The notes beneath the pieces are model-generated. The model searched no databases. It had not been told where the DNA came from and saw only the letters and a list, made by a program, of their open reading frames with translations. Positions 1-5,275 of a DNA stretch of 5,275 nucleotides are shown here, piece by piece. This DNA comes from Acidobacteriota bacterium (GTDB lineage: Bacteria; Acidobacteriota; Holophagae; Holophagales; Holophagaceae): NCBI GenBank assembly GCA_021778785.1, contig JAJYBX010000173.1:1-5275 (forward strand), read 5' to 3'. How positions within the stretch are numbered: the stretch's first letter is position 1; each line of letters starts with the position of its first letter. The position numbers and the translations under genes were made by a program.

Positions 1-59
1 ACGAAGCCACCGGCCGCCACTCCGCACCGGGGCCGAGGCGGCCTCGCGGGAAGACTTGA
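1..59 (+). other. Possible C-terminal tail of an upstream plus-strand gene
   Basis: The frame starting at position 3 is open from the window edge to a TGA at 57-59 and would encode 18 residues rich in Arg, Pro and Gly, ending RGKT. If real, this is the end of a gene running toward the minus-strand hydrolase, and the repeat that follows would lie between two convergent genes. The support is weak. All three plus-strand frames are open across this short GC-rich stretch, and its codon use does not favour one of them. It could equally be non-coding sequence. Confidence 0.2.
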
Positions 60-68
60 GGGCTGGAC

Positions 69-170
69 GCGGAAGGCGCGGAAGTCCGCGGAAGGCACAG
101 AAGGTACAGAAGGAAGCCTTGAGACCAGTGCCTTCTTCCGCGCCTTCCAGTCGTTTTCCGTGCCTTTCGC
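69..170. repeat. Imperfect 9-bp tandem repeats in two inverted blocks, with a hairpin
   Basis: The left block (69-114) is a run of near-identical units: GCGGAAGGC at 69-77, a 10-base variant at 78-87, GCGGAAGGC at 88-96, then ACAGAAGGT and ACAGAAGGA to 114. The right block (128-170) carries the complementary sense, with GCCTTC/GTTTTCC/GCCTTTC-type units. The 14 bases at 71-84 are an exact reverse complement of 135-148. Allowing a 7-base bulge at 85-91, pairing continues between 92-98 (AAGGCAC) and 128-134 (GTGCCTT), giving 21 paired bases around a 29-base loop. The element sits just past the 3' end of the hydrolase gene. No U-tract follows either arm, so it is not a standard intrinsic terminator. 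It could be an mRNA 3'-end structure, a REP-like palindrome, or a remnant of a dispersed intergenic repeat. Confidence 0.7.
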
Positions 171-193
171 GACCAGCCGTTCTGGCCCGTCGT

Positions 194-847
194 TCAACGG
201 AGGCCGTGGCGGGCCTTGAAGGCGGGCCACTCGGCCTTGAGGGCGATGAAGGCCGCCACGTCGGGGCACTGCAGGAAGGGGTTGGAGGCCCGCTCCCAGG
301 CCATGGTCGAGCTGGGGCGAGCCCCGTAGTCGTGGCCGGGCCACACCGTCGTTTCCGGTGGCCACTCGCGCAGGAGGCGCTGGAGGCTGTCCCATTCCGT
401 GCGGGCGTCGGCCTCGCCGGTCGTGCCGCCCACCTTGCCCACGAAGAGCAGGTCGCCCGTGAGGCCCGCAGCCTGGCCCTCCACGAGGAAGACCAGGTGG
501 TCCGGGCAGTGGCCGGGCACGTGCCAGGCCTTCAGCACGAAGCCGCCGAAGGGCACGCGGTCGCCATCCTGCAGCACGCGATCCAGGGGACCGGGGTGCC
601 CCGGGCCGCCCAGTACCGGAGCGTCCGTGAGGGCCTGGGCCCCGGCGTTCCCGTTGGCGTGGTCTGCGTGGCCGTGGGTGTTGAGGATGGCCCTGATCCG
701 CAGCCCCTGCGCCCGCGCCCGGGCCACGGCCGCCGCCGGATCGAAGGAGGGGTCCACCAGCAGCCCCTCGCCCGCCTCCCGGTCCCCCAGCAGGTAACCG
801 AAGTTGCGATCCCCGCCGAGTCGGAGCTGTTCGAACACGAAGCGCAT
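194..847 (-). CDS. MBL-fold metallo-hydrolase, glyoxalase II/YcbL-like
   Basis: This is a probable cytoplasmic zinc hydrolase of 217 residues with no signal peptide. The metal-binding set is complete: HGHADH at 58-63 (H58, H60, D62, H63), H113 in PGHCPDH, D132 in TGD, and H172 in PGHDYG. The C-terminal ERASNPFL (185-192) matches the ER..NPFL motif of short glyoxalase II-like proteins such as E. coli YcbL, and the length is close to theirs. The longer C-terminal substrate-binding domain of classical GloB is absent. Thioester hydrolysis, such as of S-lactoylglutathione, is therefore possible, but the substrate cannot be read from sequence. The ATG at 847 is chosen because GGAGG lies 4 bases upstream. 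An in-frame ATG at 871 would add 8 residues but has only a weak ribosome site. The gene follows the kinase on the same strand after 47 bp and may share its transcript. Confidence 0.9.
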   Translation of the reverse strand: MRFVFEQLRLGGDRNFGYLLGDREAGEGLLVDPSFDPAAAVARARAQGLRIRAILNTHGHADHANGNAGAQALTDAPVLGGPGHPGPLDRVLQDGDRVPFGGFVLKAWHVPGHCPDHLVFLVEGQAAGLTGDLLFVGKVGGTTGEADARTEWDSLQRLLREWPPETTVWPGHDYGARPSSTMAWERASNPFLQCPDVAAFIALKAEWPAFKARHGLR

Positions 848-851
848 GGGA

Positions 852-856
852 CCTCC
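852..856 (-). promoter_or_regulatory. Ribosome binding site deciding the hydrolase start
   Basis: On the minus strand the sequence reads GGAGG, then TCCC, then ATG. The 4-base spacer is short but workable. This site lies inside the reading frame of the alternative upstream ATG (871), which argues for translation starting at 847. Confidence 0.6.
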
Positions 857-894
857 GGGACAAACCGCCATTATCCGCTGCGCCGGTTGATCTT

Positions 895-3486
895 TCAGTC
901 GCGGGGCTTCATGAGCTGCTCGTAGGGCGGATAGCCGCGGAGGGGTTCCAGGAAGATCTCCCGATGGGTGTTGCCGAACCAGTCCCGGACCCGGCCCTGG
1001 GCGAAGGCCTGCCGCAGCAGGTCCACGGCCCGGTCCTTCTCCCCCAGCTGGGCGGCGATGCAGGCCCGCCAGAAGGCGGGGTCCCCCCGCAGGTAGGGTC
1101 GGGTGAGGGCTGCAAGTTCGGCCTCGATCCGCTGGGCCTCCCCGGCGCGGCCCAGGCGGGCCAGGGCCGCGCCGACCTGTCCCCTGTACATGACCTCATC
1201 CGGCGTCTCGGCCGAGAGCTCCCTGAAGACGGCGAGGGCCTCCTCCGTACGATCCAGGCAGAGGAGGGCCTGGGCCAACCTCGTGCGGTTGGCCTTCCGC
1301 GTGGCGGGGGGAGCCCCAAGGAGGGCGGTCCGGCGCTGTTCCGCGAACCGCCGGGCCCGTTCCGGATACCCGTGGACCCGCAGTTCGAGCATGGTCCACA
1401 GCTGGGCGATGCCGGGACCGTCCGCCCCCCCGCGACCGGGGGTCGTGGTCCCCAGGGATTCGATCACCCGCTCGGCCTCGTCCACACGTCCAAGGCCCAC
1501 CAGGGCCTCCGCTTCCAGTCTCATGAAGGAGGTCTCTCCCGCAAACCGGACCTGGGCGGCCCGGGCGGCCCCGAGTTCGCTCGCGTACTCGCCCTGGAGA
1601 TGGTAGGCCCAGCACAGGGTCTGGGCCGGCTGGGGCGCGAGGGCGGCATCCTTCCCGACCCAGTCATCCGGCACCCGCTCGAGGAGCGGGATGGCCCGCC
1701 CCGGGTGGTTCAGGGACGTGTGGATCTGGGCGAGGCGGAGCTGGACCCAGGAGATGCCGGGCATCAGGTCCTTCAGGTTGGTGCAGGCCTTCACCATCTC
1801 CTCCCGCCAGCCTTCCAGCTGGGCCCGCGCCATCCGGGCGAGGGTCCGCTCCACCGGCGTCCGGGCATCCCTCGCCTCCATGGCCGCCACCTGTTCGGCG
1901 GCCTTGTCCATCCGCCTCTCGCTCAGGCTGATCCAGGCGTCGAAGGTGTCCATCCGCAGGGGGAAGAAGTCGGGATCGAGGGCCACGGCCTGTTCAAAGC
2001 GCGGGATGAGGTCCTTCGTGGGGGTGGCCGCGAATTCGTTCATCACCTTCTGGTAGACCTGCAGGGCCTCGAGGCGCGGGGGGCGCACGGCGCCGGGGGT
2101 GTACCGGATGGCCTTCTCGTAGGTCCAGGCAATGGCGCCGCCCAGCCGCTGCCTCAGGTCGCCCAGGGCGGAGGAGGGATCCTGCCGGGCCGCCTGCCAG
2201 GGACCCAGCTGGTAGACCACCTGCCCCGTCCAGGGATCCTCCAACCGGGCGAGGAACGCCAGGTCGGTGCCGTTCAGGTAGTAGGAACCTCCTGCCACGA
2301 ACCGCGCCCGGGTGGCCTCCGCCACGCGTCGGGGCGCGCTGGGCCCCGTGGCCGGCAGGTCCGCCGCCACCCGGAGGTCCTCCACGGGCTGGAGATCCTG
2401 GCGCAGGAGGTCGATCACCTGCTGCCCCAGGGGATCCAGGGAAGGATCCCCGGTGCGGTTCTCGAAGGGGAGGAGGGCCACGCAGCGGGGGTCGTAGGGC
2501 GGCGACGCGGCCTGCCAGGGCCGCCAGACCGCGGCCGCCACGGCGAGCACACCGGCCGTCAGGGCGGCTGCGGCCAGGGGGAGGGCCTTCCGCCCAGGCC
2601 AGGGCCGCCGGACCTCGGGGAAGGGCCCGGTGCCGGAGGGATGCAGGCTCGGGTCCAGGGTCCGGAGGGCGAAGGCGAGGTCGTGGGCGCTGTGGAAGCG
2701 GGCGGCGGGATCCTTGGCCAGGCAGGTGTCGAGCATCTGCGCCAGGGCAGGGGGGACCTTGAGGCCGGGGTCCAGGTCCGGGGGCTCGTCCTTCAGGGTC
2801 GCGTGGAGGGTCTCGATGGTGCTGCCCCGCTGGAAGGGGTTCCGGCCGGAGAGCATCTCCCACATCACCACGCCCAGGCTGAAGAGGTCGCTGCGGGCGT
2901 CGAGGGCCTCCCCGCGCACCTGTTCCGGGCTCATGTAGCCCGGGGTGCCCACCGTCTGGTCGGCCTCGGTGAGCCCGGTGCGGGTCCCGCTCTCCGGGCC
3001 CAGGGGGCCGGCCGCCTTCGCCAGGCCGAAATCGAGGATCTTCACCCGGCCGTCCCGGCAGAGGAACAGGTTCCCGGGCTTGAGGTCCCGGTGGAGGATC
3101 CCCCGCTCGTGGGCGGCCGAAAGGCCCGTCGCCACCTGCAGGGCGATCTCCGCGACCTTGCGGCCCGGCAGGGGCTGGCCCTGGAGCTTCTGCCGCAGGG
3201 TCTCCCCCTCCAGCAGCTCCATCACGAGGAACGGGGTGCCGCCGTCGTTGCCGAGGTCGTGGATGGCCAGGATGTTGGGGTGGTCCAGGGCGCTGAGCAT
3301 CCGGGCTTCGCGCTCGAAGCGTTGCAGGCGGTCGGGATCCCGGACGAAGGCCTCCGGGAGGACCTTGATGGCCACCTCCCGGTCGAGCTTGGCGTCCCGG
3401 GCCCGGTACACCTCGCCCATCCCGCCCGCCCCGAGGGGAGCGAGGATGCGATAGGGGCCGAGGCGGGTCTGCGCGGGAAGCGACAT
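895..3486 (-). CDS. Transmembrane Ser/Thr protein kinase (PknB type) with TolB/FlgO-like and TPR sensor region
   Basis: This 863-residue kinase appears complete. The catalytic domain (about 12-275) has the glycine loop GAGGMGEV (19-26), K41 in AIK, helix-C E60, HRDLKPGN (132-139, with D134 and N139), DFG (152-154) and SPE (186-188), so it should be an active RD-type kinase. Activation-loop threonines T168, T170, T173, T178 and T181 are candidate autophosphorylation sites. After a Pro-rich linker, one hydrophobic helix (about 301-321) preceded by Arg-Lys should place the kinase in the cytoplasm and the rest outside. Residues 333-450 (VALLPFENRTGDP, later ARFVAGGSYYL) resemble the TolB/FlgO-like region of TPR-bearing kinases and adenylate cyclases. 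From about 478 to the end there are degenerate TPR helices, for example 579-604, 652-678, 733-760, 765-792 and 800-832. The ligand is unknown. The ATG has no clear Shine-Dalgarno sequence. The gene is divergent from the FHA-phosphatase gene. Confidence 0.95.
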   Translation of the reverse strand: MSLPAQTRLGPYRILAPLGAGGMGEVYRARDAKLDREVAIKVLPEAFVRDPDRLQRFEREARMLSALDHPNILAIHDLGNDGGTPFLVMELLEGETLRQKLQGQPLPGRKVAEIALQVATGLSAAHERGILHRDLKPGNLFLCRDGRVKILDFGLAKAAGPLGPESGTRTGLTEADQTVGTPGYMSPEQVRGEALDARSDLFSLGVVMWEMLSGRNPFQRGSTIETLHATLKDEPPDLDPGLKVPPALAQMLDTCLAKDPAARFHSAHDLAFALRTLDPSLHPSGTGPFPEVRRPWPGRKALPLAAAALTAGVLAVAAAVWRPWQAASPPYDPRCVALLPFENRTGDPSLDPLGQQVIDLLRQDLQPVEDLRVAADLPATGPSAPRRVAEATRARFVAGGSYYLNGTDLAFLARLEDPWTGQVVYQLGPWQAARQDPSSALGDLRQRLGGAIAWTYEKAIRYTPGAVRPPRLEALQVYQKVMNEFAATPTKDLIPRFEQAVALDPDFFPLRMDTFDAWISLSERRMDKAAEQVAAMEARDARTPVERTLARMARAQLEGWREEMVKACTNLKDLMPGISWVQLRLAQIHTSLNHPGRAIPLLERVPDDWVGKDAALAPQPAQTLCWAYHLQGEYASELGAARAAQVRFAGETSFMRLEAEALVGLGRVDEAERVIESLGTTTPGRGGADGPGIAQLWTMLELRVHGYPERARRFAEQRRTALLGAPPATRKANRTRLAQALLCLDRTEEALAVFRELSAETPDEVMYRGQVGAALARLGRAGEAQRIEAELAALTRPYLRGDPAFWRACIAAQLGEKDRAVDLLRQAFAQGRVRDWFGNTHREIFLEPLRGYPPYEQLMKPRD

Positions 3487-3525
3487 GGCGGCGACACGGA
3501 GAAGGGGTGCGGAGGGACAGGAGCC

Positions 3526-3531
3526 ATTCTA
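3526..3531 (-). promoter_or_regulatory. Candidate -10 box for the kinase gene
   Basis: The minus strand reads TAGAAT, five of six matches to TATAAT, in an otherwise GC-rich stretch. It would start transcription roughly 30-35 bases before the kinase ATG. The expected -35 position (around 3549-3554, reading CGGCAC) does not match TTGACA, so this is only a candidate. Confidence 0.25.
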
Positions 3532-3616
3532 CGTCCTGGCCACCTCGCGTGCCGCTTTTGAACCAGCCGTGGCTTGAAGATGAGCGCTGGCGGACCCACA
3601 CTCTGGACCTCCTCCC

Positions 3617-3623
3617 GGAGGGG
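3617..3623 (+). promoter_or_regulatory. Ribosome binding site deciding the phosphatase GTG start
   Basis: GGAGGGG lies 7 bases before the GTG at 3631, which is near-ideal spacing. The in-frame alternatives upstream, TTG at 3574 and ATG at 3580, have no such site. The residues they would add (1-19 of the longer form) look unlike the start of an FHA domain. Confidence 0.7.
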
Positions 3624-3630
3624 CCAGGCC

Positions 3631-5268
3631 GTGACCGCGCTGTGGATCCATGTCCCGGGGCAGGACCCCGTGCCGGTCCGGGGGGAGGTTCGCCTCACCT
3701 TCGGGCGGGGCTCCGGCAACGACATCGTGATTCCCGATCCGAGCATCTCCCGCAGCCATGCAGCGCTCGAATGCCACGGCGGGGCGGTGGTGCTCGTGGA
3801 TCTGGGGTCCCGCAACGGGTCGCGGGTGAATGGCCTGCGGATCCAGGGGCCGCAAGCCGTGGGGGCCGGCGACGAGATCCGGCTGGGCAAGGTCCGCCTC
3901 CACCTCGAGGCGGAAGGGCCGGTGCCCGTGCAGATCGAGGAGGCGCCCCTCTCCCCGGGATCCGCCTACGCCGTGCGGGTGGACCGGCTCCGGGACCTCC
4001 GCAGCGGCCCGGCGGCCGCCTCCGGGAGCGCGCACTGGCAGGAGGCCCTGGCCATCGTCCACGAGCTGAGCCTGGATCTGCTGCGGAACGCCTCCCTGGA
4101 TCTCATGCTCTGGGGCCTGCTCGACCGGCTGTTCGCCTTCCTGCAACCCGGTCGCGGGGCCGTGCTCATGCAGGACGCGGAGGGCCGGCTCTGCCAGGTG
4201 GCCGCGCGCTCCTCGAGCCATGGCAGGGATTTCCAGGTGGCCCTCTCGCGGACCATGGTGGAGGCCGCCCTCGAGCGGCACGAGGCCATGCTGGTGAACG
4301 ATCCCCTGCGGGACCCGAAGCTGGGGCGGGCGCCTTCCCTCATCCGCAGCGGGGTGACCACCCTCATGACGGTGCCCCTCGAGTACGAAGCCCAGGTCGT
4401 CGGGCTCGTGTACCTGGATGCGGATGCCCGACGGTCGCCCTTCACCGAGGCGGACCTCCAGTTCGTGGCCTCCCTGGGGCACCTGGCGGCCGCGAAGATC
4501 CAGGCCGTGCGTCTGGCCGAGGAGGTCGCCAGGAACCGGGACCTGGAGAAGGAACTGGCCATCGCCCGGCAGATCCAGGTGCGGATCCTGCCGGACCACA
4601 TGCCGGACCTCGACGGCTTCGAGTTGTTCGGCGCCAACGAGGCCTGCCGGCAGGTCTCGGGCGATCTCTACGGCCACTGGCCGGGCCCGGATGGCCGTCT
4701 CTGGCTGGCCCTGGCGGATGTCTCCGGCAAGGGCCTCGGCCCGGGCCTCCTCATGGCCACCTTCCAGGCCTACGTGCAGGCCTGGTCGGAGACCTGCGCG
4801 GATCCCGGGGCGCTGGCGCTGAAGCTCTCGCTCGCCCTGAGCCGGAAGACCACGCCCAACCGCTTCATCACGGCCTTCCTCGCCCTCCTGGATCCGGTCT
4901 CCGGCCTGATCGCGTTCACCAATGCCGGCCACAATCCGGCCCTGCTCCTCCGGCCCGACGGCGGCTGCGAGGATCTCGGCGCCCAGGGGTTCCCCCTGGC
5001 CATGTTCGCCGGGCAGCCCTACGGGCGGGACCAGCGGGTGCTCCAGCCGGGGGAGCTGCTGTGCCTCTACACGGACGGCATCAGCGAGGCCCTGGATGCC
5101 GAGGGTCGGGAGTTCGGCCCCGAAGGCCTCGAGACGGTGCTGCGGGCCCAGGCAGGCGCCGACCTGGAGACGCTCCACCGCGCGGTGTGCGAGGCGCTGG
5201 AGCGGCACACGCACGGCAGTCCCCTCGCGGATGACCGCACCCTGCTGCTGGTGCGACGGAGGGGCTGA
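3631..5268 (+). CDS. FHA-GAF-PP2C (SpoIIE/RsbU-type) Ser/Thr phosphatase
   Basis: This is a 545-residue cytoplasmic signalling phosphatase with no signal peptide or membrane span. An N-terminal FHA domain (about 1-95) keeps its phosphothreonine-binding marks: GR at 25-26, SRSH at 40-43 and NG at 62-63. A GAF domain (about 136-296) follows, then a short charged coiled-coil linker (about 294-321) leading into the SpoIIE-type PP2C domain (about 325-543). Its metal-binding aspartates are present: SGD (D345), ADVSGKG (D363), YTDG (D482) and LADD (534-535). The NAGHNP motif is at 431-436. The first motif reads SGDLYG where many relatives have GGDYYD. Family members often dephosphorylate STAS anti-sigma antagonists, but no STAS or anti-sigma gene is in view. 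The adjacent divergent kinase suggests instead that this protein opposes or docks on that kinase. The GTG start is chosen for its strong ribosome site; ATG 3580 or TTG 3574 would add 17 or 19 residues. Confidence 0.93.
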   Translation: MTALWIHVPGQDPVPVRGEVRLTFGRGSGNDIVIPDPSISRSHAALECHGGAVVLVDLGSRNGSRVNGLRIQGPQAVGAGDEIRLGKVRLHLEAEGPVPVQIEEAPLSPGSAYAVRVDRLRDLRSGPAAASGSAHWQEALAIVHELSLDLLRNASLDLMLWGLLDRLFAFLQPGRGAVLMQDAEGRLCQVAARSSSHGRDFQVALSRTMVEAALERHEAMLVNDPLRDPKLGRAPSLIRSGVTTLMTVPLEYEAQVVGLVYLDADARRSPFTEADLQFVASLGHLAAAKIQAVRLAEEVARNRDLEKELAIARQIQVRILPDHMPDLDGFELFGANEACRQVSGDLYGHWPGPDGRLWLALADVSGKGLGPGLLMATFQAYVQAWSETCADPGALALKLSLALSRKTTPNRFITAFLALLDPVSGLIAFTNAGHNPALLLRPDGGCEDLGAQGFPLAMFAGQPYGRDQRVLQPGELLCLYTDGISEALDAEGREFGPEGLETVLRAQAGADLETLHRAVCEALERHTHGSPLADDRTLLLVRRRG

Positions 5269-5272
5269 GGAG
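5268..5272 (+). promoter_or_regulatory. Probable ribosome binding site for a downstream gene beyond the window
   Basis: AGGAG overlaps the last base of the phosphatase stop codon and is followed by only three more bases before the window ends. A Shine-Dalgarno sequence placed on a stop codon is typical of tightly packed operons, so a co-transcribed plus-strand gene probably starts just outside. The start codon itself is not visible. Confidence 0.35.
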
Positions 5273-5275
5273 TCC

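Larger units (their letters stand above)
3487..3630. promoter_or_regulatory. Divergent intergenic region between kinase and phosphatase genes
   Basis: These 144 bases separate the two start codons and must hold promoters for both genes unless transcription comes from further away. On the minus strand, TAGAAT (complement of 3526-3531) is a fair -10 box about 40 bases before the kinase ATG, but no good -35 lies 16-18 bases upstream of it. On the plus strand, TTGAAC (3558-3563) resembles a -35 but has no matching -10. No clear operator palindrome was seen. An alternative sigma factor or activator is possible but not demonstrated. Confidence 0.4.

Noticed and set aside
848..894. Intrinsic terminator between the kinase and hydrolase genes
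   Set aside because: Only a 5-base AACCG/CGGTT pairing with mismatches and three T's is seen, too weak to call.
56..925. A 289-codon plus-strand open frame across the hydrolase gene
   Set aside because: It runs through the repeat region and antisense to a gene with complete zinc-binding motifs, and its product resembles no family.
964..3561. An 865-codon open frame on the plus strand opposite the kinase gene
   Set aside because: Its product is a Gly/Pro/Arg/Leu-rich sequence with no recognisable domain. It is an antisense shadow of GC-rich coding sequence, and the opposite strand encodes a complete kinase with all motifs.
3535..3562. Sigma-54 site (GGCACG on the minus strand) before the kinase gene
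   Set aside because: The GGCAC part is present but the required downstream TTGC element is missing at the correct spacing.
3558..3586. Sigma-70 promoter for the phosphatase gene built on TTGAAC
   Set aside because: No hexamer 16-18 bases downstream resembles TATAAT.
3574..3630. Longer phosphatase N-terminus starting at TTG 3574 or ATG 3580
   Set aside because: Neither start has a ribosome site, the extra residues do not belong to the FHA fold, and GTG 3631 has GGAGGGG at ideal spacing. It remains possible but less likely.
3529..5214. A 561-codon open frame on the minus strand opposite the phosphatase gene
   Set aside because: It shows no domain or motif and has biased low-complexity composition. 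The plus strand carries FHA, GAF and PP2C motifs, so this is a shadow.

Overview
The window is GC-rich (about 70% by eye) and almost fully coding, with strong G/C at third codon positions. The gene types point to a large-genome, signalling-rich bacterium. A PknB-type kinase with one membrane span and a long TPR tail, next to an FHA-GAF-PP2C protein, is a style common in Acidobacteriota (Holophaga/Geothrix-like lineages would fit). Myxobacteria cannot be excluded. This placement is inference from protein style, not from a marker gene.

Layout, left to right. Positions 1-193 hold no convincing gene. They may include the last codons of a plus-strand gene ending at 59, followed by an unusual 9-bp-period GGAAGG-rich repeat that returns as its reverse complement and can form a bulged hairpin. 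Positions 194-847 (minus) encode a short metallo-beta-lactamase-fold hydrolase of the glyoxalase II/YcbL type. Positions 895-3486 (minus) encode an 863-residue transmembrane Ser/Thr kinase with a TolB/FlgO-like region and TPR repeats outside the membrane. Positions 3487-3630 are a divergent intergenic region. Positions 3631-5268 (plus) encode an FHA-GAF-SpoIIE-type PP2C phosphatase. The window stops just after its stop codon, at a likely ribosome binding site for a further gene.

How the genes may work together: kinase and phosphatase are transcribed away from each other from one short region. FHA domains bind phosphothreonine, so the phosphatase could dock on the autophosphorylated kinase or on a shared substrate. 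Together they would form a reversible Ser/Thr phosphorylation switch, with a membrane-anchored sensor kinase and a cytoplasmic phosphatase regulated through FHA and GAF. The hydrolase lies 47 bp downstream of the kinase on the same strand, with no obvious terminator between them, so it may be co-transcribed. A functional link is not shown. All three genes look intact. No RNA gene, CRISPR array, insertion sequence or prophage signal was seen.
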